Program-made: the position numbers and the translations under genes | Shown: one piece after another, positions 25,756 to 34,633 of the stretch | Layout of the letters: every line of letters starts with the position of its first letter | Numbering within the stretch: position 1 is the stretch's first letter | DNA from: Antrihabitans stalagmiti | Lineage (GTDB): Bacteria; Actinomycetota; Actinomycetes; Mycobacteriales; Mycobacteriaceae | Length of the DNA: 64,000 nt | Assembly: GCF_016482825.1 (NCBI RefSeq) | Contig: NZ_JAEMNV010000003.1 | Location: forward strand, 248,001 to 312,000 | Reading direction: 5' to 3' | Notes under the pieces: model-generated | What the model saw: only the letters and a program-made list of their open reading frames with translations | Databases searched by the model: none | Told to the model about the DNA's origin: nothing

Positions 25756-26331
25756 ATGGGTGTCAGCTTGAGCAAGGGCGGAAATGTTTCTCTGACCAAG
25801 GCGGCGCCGAACCTGACCGCCGTCGCGGTCGGGTTGGGCTGGGACATTCGCTCCACCACAGGATCAGACTTCGACCTCGACGCCAGCGCAATCGCGACCG
25901 GCGAAGACAAGAAGGTCCTCTCGGACCAGCATTTCGTGTTCTTCAACAACCTGCGTTCGCCCGAAGGTTCGATCGAGCACACCGGTGACAACACCACCGG
26001 CGAGGGCGAAGGCGACGACGAAGTGATCAACGTCGATCTCGCGGCCACACCGCCGACGATCAGCAGCATCTTCTTTCCCGTTTCGATCTACGACGGTGAG
26101 ACTCGTCAGCAGTCGTTCGGTCAGGTCCGCAACGCCTACATCCGCGTCGTCGACCGTGCCAACGGCACCGAGCTCGCCCGCTACGACCTCAGCGAGGACG
26201 CCTCGACCGAAACCGCCATGGTGTTCGGCGAGCTGTACCGCAACGGTGCCGAGTGGAAGTTCCGCGCGATCGGTCAGGGCTACGCGTCCGGCCTCGCAGG
26301 CATCGCCAAGGATTACGGCGTCAACGTCTAG
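25756..26331 (+). CDS. terD: Tellurium resistance / stress protein TerD
   Basis: Canonical 191-residue TerD: MGVSLSKGGNVSLTK start, GLGWDIRSTTGSDFDLDASA (Ca2+ ligands around 38-45) and GDNTTGEGEGDDEV (77-90). It ends WKFRAIGQGYASGLAGIAKDYGVNV. TerD proteins bind Ca2+ and are induced by tellurite, oxidative and other stress. The ATG at 25756 matches the family start, with AAAGGG eight bases upstream; an in-frame ATG at 25741 is less likely. It is divergent from the biosynthetic operon and followed by a TerC-like gene, so the two may share control. Confidence 0.95.
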   Translation: MGVSLSKGGNVSLTKAAPNLTAVAVGLGWDIRSTTGSDFDLDASAIATGEDKKVLSDQHFVFFNNLRSPEGSIEHTGDNTTGEGEGDDEVINVDLAATPPTISSIFFPVSIYDGETRQQSFGQVRNAYIRVVDRANGTELARYDLSEDASTETAMVFGELYRNGAEWKFRAIGQGYASGLAGIAKDYGVNV

Positions 26332-26343
26332 GGACTGCGTTTC

Positions 26344-26390
26344 CGCTGCGCGGGCTTTACCCTTTGATGGGTAAGGTCCGCGTAGCAGCG
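26344..26390 (+). terminator. Imperfect hairpin after terD
   Basis: CGCTGC-GCGG-GCTTTACCC (26344-26362) pairs imperfectly with GGGTAAGG...CGCG..GCAGCG (26369-26390) around the loop TTTGAT, 12 bases after the terD stop. It could end or attenuate transcription before the TerC-like gene. Confidence 0.5.
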
Positions 26391-26443
26391 CGTGCGTGTC
26401 GGCGTCCCACCTTGTTTCGGCCCTAATAGAAAGGCCACGTTCC

Positions 26444-27514
26444 GTGGTAGTGCGCGTCTTCGGTATATCGATCATCGTCACGATTGTCTCCCTGCTAGTG
26501 GCGTTCCTCTACGGAGGTCCAGAGGCGCTCATTCTGTGTGCGATCCTTGGCATCCTCGAGGTGTCGCTCTCGTTCGACAACGCGGTTATCAACGCGACCG
26601 TCCTCCGACGGATGAGCGAGTTCTGGCAGAAGATCTTCCTTACGATCGGCATCGTCATCGCCGTCTTCGGCATGCGGTTGGTTTTCCCGCTCGCGATCGT
26701 GTGGGTGACAGCAGGCCTCAACCCCGTCAGGGCTTTCGATCTCGCCCTCAACCCGCCGCCGGAGGGTTCCGGCCAGGAAAGCTACGAGCAACTGCTGACC
26801 GACGCGCATCCGCAGATCGCGGCGTTCGGTGGCATGTTCCTGCTGATGCTGTTCCTGAACTTCATCTTCGAAGACCGTGAGATCACGTGGCTGTCGTGGC
26901 TGGAGAAGCCGCTCGCGAAGATCGGCAAGTTGGACCAACTTTCGGTCGTTGTCGCGGGTCTCGCATTGGTTGCCGCCGCCGAGTTCGGCGCAGCGGACGA
27001 CGACCGCTCGACGGTTCTGCTCTCGGGTCTTCTCGGTCTGATCACCTACATCGCAGTCGATGGTCTCGGCTCGATGTTCCACCCCGAAGACCACACCGGG
27101 CCCTCCGACGCTGTGGTCGCTACGGGTAAGGCAGGCTTCTTCCTGTTCCTGTACCTCGAGGTTCTCGACGCGTCGTTCTCCTTCGACGGTGTCATCGGAG
27201 CCTTCGCGATCACCGCGGACCCGATCATCATCGCGCTCGGCCTCGGCTTCATCGGTGCCATGTTCGTTCGTTCGATCACGGTGTACCTCGTCCGCAAGGG
27301 CACGCTGTCCGAGTACGTCTACCTCGAACACGGCGCGCACTGGGCCATCGGTGCACTTGCCGCGATCCTGCTCGTGTCGATCGGCATCCACGTCAACGAG
27401 ATCATCACCGGTCTTGTCGGTGTCGTCCTGATCGGTGCGGCCTGGATCACCAGCGTCATGCGGAACCGGAAGGCGGATGCCGAAGAGGTCAGCCTCGACA
27501 AGGTCGACGTCTGA
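26444..27514 (+). CDS. TerC-superfamily (DUF475) integral membrane protein
   Basis: About 356 residues with nine or so membrane helices. It has the paired acidic signatures of the TerC superfamily: LGILEVSLSFDNAVINATVL and YLEVLDASFSFDGVIGAFA (E..SFDN / E..SFDG). TerC-type proteins move metal ions, often Mn2+, and partner TerD in membrane stress complexes. I prefer GTG 26444 (AAAGG about 11 bases upstream) over GTG 26396 because residues before VVVRVFGISII are not membrane-like; the start remains uncertain. No yybP-ykoY manganese riboswitch is visible upstream. Confidence 0.88.
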   Translation: MVVRVFGISIIVTIVSLLVAFLYGGPEALILCAILGILEVSLSFDNAVINATVLRRMSEFWQKIFLTIGIVIAVFGMRLVFPLAIVWVTAGLNPVRAFDLALNPPPEGSGQESYEQLLTDAHPQIAAFGGMFLLMLFLNFIFEDREITWLSWLEKPLAKIGKLDQLSVVVAGLALVAAAEFGAADDDRSTVLLSGLLGLITYIAVDGLGSMFHPEDHTGPSDAVVATGKAGFFLFLYLEVLDASFSFDGVIGAFAITADPIIIALGLGFIGAMFVRSITVYLVRKGTLSEYVYLEHGAHWAIGALAAILLVSIGIHVNEIITGLVGVVLIGAAWITSVMRNRKADAEEVSLDKVDV

Positions 27515-27531
27515 CGTTAGTAGTCGAAACG

Positions 27532-27564
27532 ATGAGGGAGAGCAACCTGGTTGCTCTCCCTCAT
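27532..27564 (+). terminator. Strong terminator hairpin after the TerC-like gene
   Basis: ATGAGGGAGAGCAACC (27532-27547) pairs perfectly with 27549-27564, followed by TTCGTT. It is 17 bases after the stop codon and closes the Ter cluster on this side. Confidence 0.88.
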
Positions 27565-27780
27565 TTCGTTCGGTGGGAACGGGAAGTGCTTATGGCCTGG
27601 CTGGCAGCGGACTCCAAGCTGGAAGCCGGGCGCAGCCTCTACATCGCCACTGGAACGATGAATACACACATAGCTCGGATCCGGACCAAGTATGCGGCGG
27701 TCGGCAGGCCAGCGCCGACCAAGGCTGCGCTGTTCGCGCGAGCCCTGCAGGACGGGTTGACGCGACTGTCCGACTGGTAG
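27565..27780 (+). pseudogene. Remnant of a LuxR-family regulator (HTH domain only)
   Basis: Translation gives EREVLMAWLAADSKLEAG, then ATGTMNTHIARIRTKYAAVG and KAALFARALQDGL. This is the C-terminal HTH of LuxR/NarL-type regulators (EREVL...TVxTHLxRIRxKYxAVGR). The receiver/sensor part is missing and the HTH begins abruptly at the terminator hairpin. An internal ATG (27592, GGGAAG upstream) could make a 62-residue peptide, but it lacks the first HTH helix. I read this as debris left at the edge of the Ter insertion. The seventh HTH position also reads LEAGRSLYI, with weaker match than usual. Confidence 0.65.
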
Positions 27781-27796
27781 TCGGGCAACCGCGGGG

Positions 27797-29368
27797 TCAC
27801 AATCTGGCGTCGGCCTCGACGTCGATTCGAACCTTCGGCCGCAGCGCCCGCGGTAGCCAGGACGGGGGAGCATCCGCTGCTTGGTCGAGTACTCCGCCGC
27901 TCGGATCGTCGACGAAACCGTAGCGAACGATGTCGGTGTCCGGTTTGTAGATCTGCCGAACAATCAAGCCGCACAGCGCAAGAACGGCGATGTCGCGAAC
28001 GATGACAGTGCCGGTGAACCACTGCTCCGGCAGCCCCTTGTTCTGTTCGCCGAGGTAGTAGAACATCCGCGGCACCCAGACGAGCGCGTCGATTGTCATC
28101 CATGCCAACAGGATTCGCCGATTCGGCAAGGCCAGCACCGCCAGCGGAACCAGCCAGAGCGAGTATTGCGGGCTCCAGACCTTGTTGGTCAGCAGGAAAC
28201 CCGCGACGAGCAGGAAGCACAACTGTGCGACGCGAGGACGCCGCGGGGCGGTCAGCGCAACCCAGGCTATGCCGATGCAGACAGCTGCGAACAGGAGCAG
28301 TGACACCAGATTGAGGATGACGGGCTTGTCACTGGAAGCTAGGACTCCGTCGAAACCCGGCCAACCGGTGAACGAGGTGATCACGTTGTACACCGAGTCG
28401 GGGTCGGCGTGTCGATCGGTGTTGAGCCGGAAGAACTCTCGCCAACCCTGAGGGAAGGCGACGAAGATGGGCAAATTGACAACCAACCAGGCAGCGACCG
28501 CGGAACCGAACGCAGGCAACCATATTCGCATCTTCCCGGTGCGCAGGCACAAGATCAGCAGTGGTCCGAGCAGTAGGAGCGGATAGAGCTTCGTCGCCCC
28601 GCCGATCCCGAGCAGGATGCCGGCAAGGACCGGTCGTTTTCGTGCCCAGGCAAGCATGCCGGTCGCAGCGAAAGCTGTTGCCAGAGCATCGAAGTTGGTG
28701 AACGCGTGCACGATGACAAGCGGTGAGCAGGCAATCAGTCCGGCATCCCAGATCCGCCGACCCGCAAGCAGCGCGCTTGCCCAGACCGTCACCAGCCAGG
28801 CGACCGCAAGACCGAGTGCAACGACGTTGAAGTAGATGGCGACAGGCAAACCGTCGGGGAGGATTCGAACCGAATCCCAGGCTTTCGCAACGAGCATCGA
28901 CCCGTATTGATAGAGCCCGGAGACCACGGGGTACTCCATGTAGCGAGTCTGCAGTCGTCCGTCCGGGCCTTCCTCGGTCCACGACTTCTTGTACGGCAGA
29001 GCGCCTTCGTTGAGTCGCTCGGCGCCGTACAGCGGCACCGTGTCGGAATAACACAGTGCGACGTATTGGCGACTACCGCTCCAGTCGAGCCCGATGGCGC
29101 CGTTCTCGCCGACCGGGCCCTGCTGAATACACGCCGCTTTGGTGAACCAGCCGAAGGCAAGAAAGACGACGGCAAGCGCGAGCAGGACCCGCATCGGGGT
29201 CACGAATCTCGACCGGCCGACCAGCGCATGGCGGCCGATCGGCCCACCGACGACCTTCGACAGTTCGCGAGTCAGCGGATCGTTGCGGCCGGGAAGGTCG
29301 CGCCATTCCGCTGACCGTCGGTCGTTGGCCAGCGGGGCCGGCCCGATCAACGTTCGCTCGTCGCTCAC
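27797..29368 (-). CDS. Rv0051-like GT87-related membrane protein
   Basis: 523 residues: a cytosolic N-terminal 60 residues, then about ten helices. Motifs include CYSDTVPLYGAERLNEGALPY, TRYMEYPVVSGLYQYG and VWSPQYSLWLVPLAVLALP, as in Rv0051 and other GT-C glycosyltransferases. It follows ponA by 31 bp in the same direction, as in mycobacteria. Probably a lipid-linked sugar transferase in envelope assembly, with unknown substrate. In mycobacteria rpsF follows shortly downstream; here the Ter cluster intervenes. Confidence 0.88.
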   Translation of the reverse strand: MSDERTLIGPAPLANDRRSAEWRDLPGRNDPLTRELSKVVGGPIGRHALVGRSRFVTPMRVLLALAVVFLAFGWFTKAACIQQGPVGENGAIGLDWSGSRQYVALCYSDTVPLYGAERLNEGALPYKKSWTEEGPDGRLQTRYMEYPVVSGLYQYGSMLVAKAWDSVRILPDGLPVAIYFNVVALGLAVAWLVTVWASALLAGRRIWDAGLIACSPLVIVHAFTNFDALATAFAATGMLAWARKRPVLAGILLGIGGATKLYPLLLLGPLLILCLRTGKMRIWLPAFGSAVAAWLVVNLPIFVAFPQGWREFFRLNTDRHADPDSVYNVITSFTGWPGFDGVLASSDKPVILNLVSLLLFAAVCIGIAWVALTAPRRPRVAQLCFLLVAGFLLTNKVWSPQYSLWLVPLAVLALPNRRILLAWMTIDALVWVPRMFYYLGEQNKGLPEQWFTGTVIVRDIAVLALCGLIVRQIYKPDTDIVRYGFVDDPSGGVLDQAADAPPSWLPRALRPKVRIDVEADARL

Positions 29369-29399
29369 GGCACGAGGCTACCGGTGGTCGAGAACTCGG

Positions 29400-32114
29400 C
29401 TACCCCCGTGGGCGCGGCACGCCCGCACCGCCGCCGTTGTTTCCGGTCCCGCCTGTCGTGCCTGTTCCGCCCGTCGTGCCGCCCGTAGCGCCGCCTGGGG
29501 CGACCGGTTGACCAGGCAGAGGTCCGGCGGGCTCTTCCTCGGTTGTCGCAGGAGGCTGGGTCGTCGGTGCAGGCGCCAAACCTGGAACCGGGATCACGAC
29601 GCCGGGCAGAATTTCGATCTGAGACGGTACGACGACCGGAGGCGGGGTCGCAGTCGGTGCGCTCGACGGCGGAGCTGTCGTGCTCGGCGCAACGTAGGGC
29701 GCGGTGTAGTCGGGAACACCGGACTGCCCCGAGATTGCACCCGGCACGGGGAAGCTCTCGACCTCGGTGCCCTCGAGTGAGTCGTCCATCGTGTCTTTCC
29801 AGATGTCGGACGGTAGTCCGGATCCGTAGATCGGTCCGCCGTAGACGTTTCGCAACGGCAGGCCCTGCTCGGTGCCGACCCAGACCGCCGTCGACAGTGA
29901 CGGCGTGTAGCCGACCATCCAGGCGTCTTTGTTCTCACCCGTGTCGCCGAGCTGTGCCGTGCCGGTCTTTGAGGCCGACGGACGACCGCCCGCGAGGTTG
30001 TGACCACGCGAATACCCGGCGATCGGCTTCATCGCGGACGTGACGTTGTCCGCGACGGCAGGATCGACGCGCTGCTCGCCCGCCGGGACGCCGCGATCGA
30101 GCAGGATCTCACCGTCGGCCGTCACGACCTTCTGCACGAAGTGCGGTGCGCGGTAGGTTCCGGATGCCGCGAGGGTGGCGTAGGCGGACGCCATGTCGAT
30201 GACACGTGACTGGTACTGGCCGAGCACGATGCCGTTGTTGGGGCCTGCATCGTCCGGCTCGGTGAGGGTCTTGCCGACGCCGGGAATCTCTTCGGGGATG
30301 CCGAGCTTGTGTGCCATGTCGGCGATCGCCTGCGGACCGTTGTCCATCGCGAGCATCATGCGGTAGAAGCTGGTGTTGAGCGAGCGCTTCAGTGCCTCGG
30401 CGATGGTGCAGGTACCGCACGATTCGCCTTCGACGTTGCCGATGCTGATGCCGTTGACGCTCAGCGGCGAGCTGTCGTACATCTTCGACAGCGGAATGCC
30501 CTGCGCGAGGTTGGCGGCCAGACCGAAAACCTTGAACGACGAGCCGGTCTGCAGGCCGGAGTTCGCGAAGTCGAAGCCCTTGCCTTCCGGTCCGCCGTAG
30601 TAGGCGCGCACAGCGCCCGTCTTTGGGTCGATCGAGACGACAGCGGTCCGCAGTTCGGAAGGTTCGCCCTTCATGTTGTTGTTCACGGCGTCGACGGCCG
30701 CGGCCTGATCCCTCGGATCGATCGTCGTCGTGATCTGCAATCCCTCGGTGTTGAGGGCCTGTTCGCTGATCCCGGACTCGGACAGTTCCTTGAGAACCTG
30801 CGTCTTGATCAAGCCTTCCGGCCCGTTGTCCTGGTTGGGGTTGTCGAGGCTGTCGAGCGGAACGACCTGCGGATACTGGATTGCCGCACGATCCGCGGAG
30901 CTGAGCGCTCCTTCGTCGACCATGCCGTCCAGGACGTAGTTCCAGCGCGCTTGCGAGCCCTTCGGATTGGTTTCCGGATCGAGCGCGGAGGGAAGCTGAA
31001 TCGTCGCTGCGAGAACCGCGCCCTCGGACACCGTCAACTCTTCGACGGGTTTGTTGAAGTACGCCTTCGACGCAGCCGCGATGCCGTAGGCGCCTCGACC
31101 GAAGTAGATGGTGTTGAGATAGGCGGCAAGGATGTCGTCCTTGCTCCACTCGCGAGCCATCTTCGACGAGATGACCAACTCGTGCATCTTTCGAGTGATC
31201 GACCGTTCGGAACCGACCAGCGCGTTCTTGACGTACTGCTGTGTGATCGTCGAGCCGCCGCCGGCACTGTCCTTGCCGAGAACGTTGTCGCGCGCAGCAC
31301 GAGCGAAGCCCGATATCGAGAAGCCGGGGTTGGAGTAGAAGTCCCTGTCCTCGGCCGAGATGACCGCGTTGCGGACGTGCACAGGCACCTGATCGATGTT
31401 CACGTCGGTGCGGTTGCCTTCCGGAGGCACCACCTTGCTCAGCACCGACGTGCCGTCCGAGGCGTAGATCGTCGCGACCTGGTTGGTCTTGATATCGCCG
31501 GGTCGGGGAACGTCGACGATCACGTAGGCCACGAGAAACGCGACGAGCGGAACGACGAGGCCGAGCGCGATCAGCGTGTAGATAACCCGCCGAACTGTGC
31601 GCCAGCGCGACTTCTTCTTCGGTCGGTTGGGCGTGGGTCCTCCTCCATCGCCGGAGTCACCGCCACCATCACGCGGCGGAGGTCCGGGGGGCGGGCGCTG
31701 GCCCGCCTGCGGCTGTGGTCGATTGTCGAGCACCGATGCGGGCCGTGCGTTCGGGTTGGGCCGCGGGTTCGGGTTCTGGCGAGCGTTCGGAGGCGGACCC
31801 TGACGAAGTGGTCCGGGGTTCATCTGAACGGTCGGAGGTTCGGCACCTGGCCGCGGGGGCGGCGGTGGCACCGGTCGTGCACCCGGCACGTACCCGGGTG
31901 GGGGGCCTTGACGTCGACCGACGGGAGGCTGCTCGGGAAGTGGCCGCGCGCCGGGCGCGGACGAGTGCCTGCCGGGTCCGGGTGTCTGGCGTGGCGGCGG
32001 CGAACCTGCTCGACCGGCAGGGCGCGGCGGCACTGGGCGAGCGCCCGGCGGCGGTCCTGTCGGTCGATTACGCGCCGCGTTGTCACCCGGCTGGTCGTCG
32101 TCGGGGAAACTCAC
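29400..32114 (-). CDS. ponA: Bifunctional penicillin-binding protein PonA (class A PBP)
   Basis: 904 residues from GTG 32114 (GGGAG upstream). A disordered Pro/Arg-rich cytosolic tail (1-165) leads to one membrane helix (about 177-200). The GT51 glycosyltransferase domain has EDRDFY (Glu255) and GGSTITQQYVKNAL. The transpeptidase domain has SxxK at Ser525-SFK528, SLN (578-580) and KTG (716-718). A Pro/Thr tail and Gly/Thr repeats end the protein. It polymerises and cross-links peptidoglycan. Gene order (Rv0051-like, ponA, DUF5318) matches M. tuberculosis ponA1. The longer frame to 32159 lacks support. Confidence 0.96.
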   Translation of the reverse strand: MSFPDDDQPGDNAARNRPTGPPPGARPVPPRPAGRAGSPPPRQTPGPGRHSSAPGARPLPEQPPVGRRQGPPPGYVPGARPVPPPPPRPGAEPPTVQMNPGPLRQGPPPNARQNPNPRPNPNARPASVLDNRPQPQAGQRPPPGPPPRDGGGDSGDGGGPTPNRPKKKSRWRTVRRVIYTLIALGLVVPLVAFLVAYVIVDVPRPGDIKTNQVATIYASDGTSVLSKVVPPEGNRTDVNIDQVPVHVRNAVISAEDRDFYSNPGFSISGFARAARDNVLGKDSAGGGSTITQQYVKNALVGSERSITRKMHELVISSKMAREWSKDDILAAYLNTIYFGRGAYGIAAASKAYFNKPVEELTVSEGAVLAATIQLPSALDPETNPKGSQARWNYVLDGMVDEGALSSADRAAIQYPQVVPLDSLDNPNQDNGPEGLIKTQVLKELSESGISEQALNTEGLQITTTIDPRDQAAAVDAVNNNMKGEPSELRTAVVSIDPKTGAVRAYYGGPEGKGFDFANSGLQTGSSFKVFGLAANLAQGIPLSKMYDSSPLSVNGISIGNVEGESCGTCTIAEALKRSLNTSFYRMMLAMDNGPQAIADMAHKLGIPEEIPGVGKTLTEPDDAGPNNGIVLGQYQSRVIDMASAYATLAASGTYRAPHFVQKVVTADGEILLDRGVPAGEQRVDPAVADNVTSAMKPIAGYSRGHNLAGGRPSASKTGTAQLGDTGENKDAWMVGYTPSLSTAVWVGTEQGLPLRNVYGGPIYGSGLPSDIWKDTMDDSLEGTEVESFPVPGAISGQSGVPDYTAPYVAPSTTAPPSSAPTATPPPVVVPSQIEILPGVVIPVPGLAPAPTTQPPATTEEEPAGPLPGQPVAPGGATGGTTGGTGTTGGTGNNGGGAGVPRPRG

Positions 32115-32201
32115 TTGACAAACTCCCGTGGTAGGAACGGTCAACCTGGCGAACGGCACAGTTCTGCTTTCAGCAGTTGTGCGCCGCGTCCGGTTACTGG
32201 T

Positions 32202-32630
32202 CTATTCGATCGCAGTGCGACGGCTCGGCTCGTGTGTACGAGGCGAAGTGCGCGATCGCTTCGGTGTCGGTGCGATTCCGAGGACATAGGACTGGACCAA
32301 ATGGTTCCAGCTGCAGGTCCTGCACACCTCGACGACGTGTACCGCAAATTCTTCGCGGCTGGCCGCCAATCGGACCAGTTCCTCGGAGGTTCGGGCCGAT
32401 CCTGAGACCGGTCCGAGCTTGTCGCCGAACACCCAGGATACGAGAGTGAGCTGTTCTTTTCGGCAAATGGGACAGACGACACTACTGGCCATGCCGTGGA
32501 ACTTGGCCGCGCGGAGTAGGTACGGACTCGCGTCACAGACCTCGGATACGCCGGTTCTTCCTGCGTAAACCTCGGCAAGCACGGACCGACGCTGAAGCGC
32601 GTAGTCCACGACCTGCCGCTGTATTCGCAC
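32202..32630 (-). CDS. DUF5318 family protein (Rv0049-like)
   Basis: 142 residues: RIQRQVVDYALQRRSVLAEV, then GVSEVCDASPYLLRAAKFHG, VVCPICRKEQLTLVSWVFGD and VEVCRTCSWNHLVQSYVLG. The paired Cys motifs (CPIC, CRTC) suggest a zinc ribbon. The family is restricted to actinobacteria and sits beside ponA1, as here; function unknown. GTG 32630 agrees with the start of Rv0049; the upstream in-frame extension is Pro-rich and probably not translated. Confidence 0.88.
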   Translation of the reverse strand: MRIQRQVVDYALQRRSVLAEVYAGRTGVSEVCDASPYLLRAAKFHGMASSVVCPICRKEQLTLVSWVFGDKLGPVSGSARTSEELVRLAASREEFAVHVVEVCRTCSWNHLVQSYVLGIAPTPKRSRTSPRTHEPSRRTAIE

Positions 32631-32775
32631 GAGAACCAGAGTACGTGCGTCGCCATCTGTACGGGCCGCTTGGGGCGTGGAGAGTGTCGCGCTCGACGGT
32701 CGTGGCGGACCCGGGTGTAACGGGTACCGAAGGGGACAGCACACCTGAGCGGTGTCGAGAATCTATCCTTTTTCG

Positions 32776-33603
32776 ATGGCCAACCGAATCGCCGTAGGCA
32801 AACGCGCGCGTGACGAAGATCGGGTCGCGACCTGCGCGAGCTTGGATGCGGGATTGGCCGACGGGCAGCTGTCGAGTTCCGACCACGAAGCACGGGTCCG
32901 GGCGGCGATGGCTGCACGGACGATCCGCGAACTCAACGATCTGACCGCCGATCTGCAGGGCGCTGCTCCGCTGCACGATTTCGCCAAGACGCCGTCGCGA
33001 CCCAGGTCGCCCGGCGTTGTGCAGATGGCCGTTTCCGCGATGGCGACCTTGCTGGTGCTCGGCCTGTGTATCTGGGGCGCGGGAAAGATCGTTGGCGGCG
33101 GTGGTGGTGACAGTGGTGGTGGCGACCGTCCGGAGTCGGTGGTCGAGGCGGAGAAGAACGGGTATCTGTCTCCGGAGGGGCTGGCCGAGGTGGTCGCAGC
33201 GATACGGGATGCGTTCGGTGACACTCGGGTCGACGACCTCACGCTGTACGAGGAATACGCGGTCGTCTTCCGCGCCGATACCCAGACGCCGCGGAAACAG
33301 TTGAGCTTCTACTTCAAGGGCGAGTTCCGTGAGCCGAGCGAGTCGGGCACCCGGGCGGCGGCGGCGCCGGTTGTCGACCTCGCCGACATGGACATCGCCT
33401 GGATTGCGGGGATCGTCGCCGGTGCCGGTCCGAGCCTCAACCTCACCGATGTCAGCCAGATCTACCTGGTGATTCGGCCGACCGACGACGGCGATTCCGA
33501 GGTCGTGATGCATGCGAAGAACGAGTTGGAGGAATCCGGTTTTCTGACGGCGGATCTTCGTGGTCATTTTTTGTCGGTCCATCCGTTCGATCCTTCGAAG
33601 TAG
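32776..33603 (+). CDS. DUF1707 domain membrane protein (first of two)
   Basis: 275 residues. The DUF1707 domain (RARDEDRVATCASLDAGLADGQLSSSDHEARV...LNDLTADLQG, about 9-62) is followed by one membrane helix (about 80-103) and a Gly-rich spacer. An extracellular domain of about 150 residues contains AIRDAFGDTRVDDLTLYEEYAVV. DUF1707 proteins are common in actinobacteria and often paired. ATG 32776 fits the conserved domain. It is 9 bp before the paralogue at 33613, divergent from DUF5318. Confidence 0.85.
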   Translation: MANRIAVGKRARDEDRVATCASLDAGLADGQLSSSDHEARVRAAMAARTIRELNDLTADLQGAAPLHDFAKTPSRPRSPGVVQMAVSAMATLLVLGLCIWGAGKIVGGGGGDSGGGDRPESVVEAEKNGYLSPEGLAEVVAAIRDAFGDTRVDDLTLYEEYAVVFRADTQTPRKQLSFYFKGEFREPSESGTRAAAAPVVDLADMDIAWIAGIVAGAGPSLNLTDVSQIYLVIRPTDDGDSEVVMHAKNELEESGFLTADLRGHFLSVHPFDPSK

Positions 33604-33612
33604 GTCTGTGCG

Positions 33613-34482
33613 ATGCCGATGACACCGATCCGCCACCTGCGAGCCCGCGACATCGACAGGGCGATCGTCTGCACCGCCCTCGACAACGCCTACTCCGATG
33701 GTCAGCTCAGTTTCGAGGAGCATCGGTCCCGGATTGGAAAAGCTCGGGCGGCCGTGACGCTGACCGACTTGAAAGCCCTGGTCTCGGACCTGCAGGCCTC
33801 GGTCGATCTGCCGCCTGCACAGTCGACGGTTCGGCTTTCGTCTGCGCAGTCCAGGGGTAGGACGCCGTTGATCGTCGCGGGCGCGGTCGGGGTCGGGGTC
33901 GTCGCGCTGGTCGTCGGAACTGTTCTTGTCGCATCCCGCGGATCCGACGACGACCCGGCCCCGGCTGCATCGGCTGCGTCCTCGACCTCCTCGGTTGTGA
34001 CGCCGGCACCCGTGCCGGTGCCGTCGGGCGTCGTTCCGATCGTCGCTCCCAAGACCGACTTCACGACCGCTGCCGGGATCAGTAGCTTCCGCGACCTCTA
34101 TCGCGAGCGGTTCGGCGACACGATCGCCGACGAGGTCGACATGTATCCCGACGGGATCTACGCCGTCATGGAGCGTGGTGAGGGGGAACCGAACCGAATG
34201 CGCAGGTGGACTTTTCAGGGTGGTTTCTCACCCGGCGACCTCGAAGCGCGCAAGCCGGACCAGTCGGTCATCGACCTTGCGGCGGTCGACGTCGAAGCGT
34301 TGGTCCGACTGATCGCAGATGCGCCGGCGGCGATCGGTGTCGCCGACGCGAAGATCAGTCACATCGGGCTGCGCACCGACGGCGGCGGTCCTGCCGTCTA
34401 CATCTATCTGAACAACTCGTTCAACGAGGGCGGCTACATCAGAGCCTCGTTCACCGGCGAAATTCTGCGTATTTCGAAGTAG
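33613..34482 (+). CDS. DUF1707 domain membrane protein (second of two, Rv0048c-like)
   Basis: 289 residues with the same plan as its neighbour. DUF1707 (RARDIDRAIVCTALDNAYSDGQLSFEEH, about 10-65), one helix (about 88-112), a Ser/Pro/Ala linker and a sensor-like external domain (FRDLYRERFGDTIADEVDMYPDG...GGYIRASFTGEI). The two external domains share FGDT and Y(I/L)xxR patterns, so this is a tandem duplication. Its place between ponA and padR-ino1 matches Rv0048c. Confidence 0.85.
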   Translation: MPMTPIRHLRARDIDRAIVCTALDNAYSDGQLSFEEHRSRIGKARAAVTLTDLKALVSDLQASVDLPPAQSTVRLSSAQSRGRTPLIVAGAVGVGVVALVVGTVLVASRGSDDDPAPAASAASSTSSVVTPAPVPVPSGVVPIVAPKTDFTTAAGISSFRDLYRERFGDTIADEVDMYPDGIYAVMERGEGEPNRMRRWTFQGGFSPGDLEARKPDQSVIDLAAVDVEALVRLIADAPAAIGVADAKISHIGLRTDGGGPAVYIYLNNSFNEGGYIRASFTGEILRISK

Positions 34483-34561
34483 GGCGGACAGGCTTCGCGA
34501 CCGCTCCCGTTCACCGGTTAGTCTCGTCCCGTTCTCCGATGTGTTCGATTGCACTATGCCG

Positions 34562-34584
34562 AACTATATCGGTGCGATATAGTT
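34562..34584 (+). promoter_or_regulatory. Perfect palindrome, candidate PadR operator
   Basis: AACTATATCG-GTG-CGATATAGTT has perfect 10-bp arms and a 3-bp spacer, 49 bases before the padR start. It is unusually AT-rich here. PadR regulators often repress their own operon through such a site. Confidence 0.7.
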
Positions 34585-34633
34585 ACGCATCGCATCAATC
34601 GGTTAGAACTGTCGACCTCAGGAGGTGACGCCC

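Noticed and set aside
26332-26443. Possible yybP-ykoY (manganese) riboswitch before the TerC-like gene
   Set aside because: Only an imperfect hairpin is visible; the conserved L1/L3 loop motifs of that riboswitch are absent.
30309-32405. Long plus-strand open frame (698 codons) opposite ponA
   Set aside because: Arg/Val-rich composition without domains; it is antisense to PonA, whose catalytic motifs are intact.
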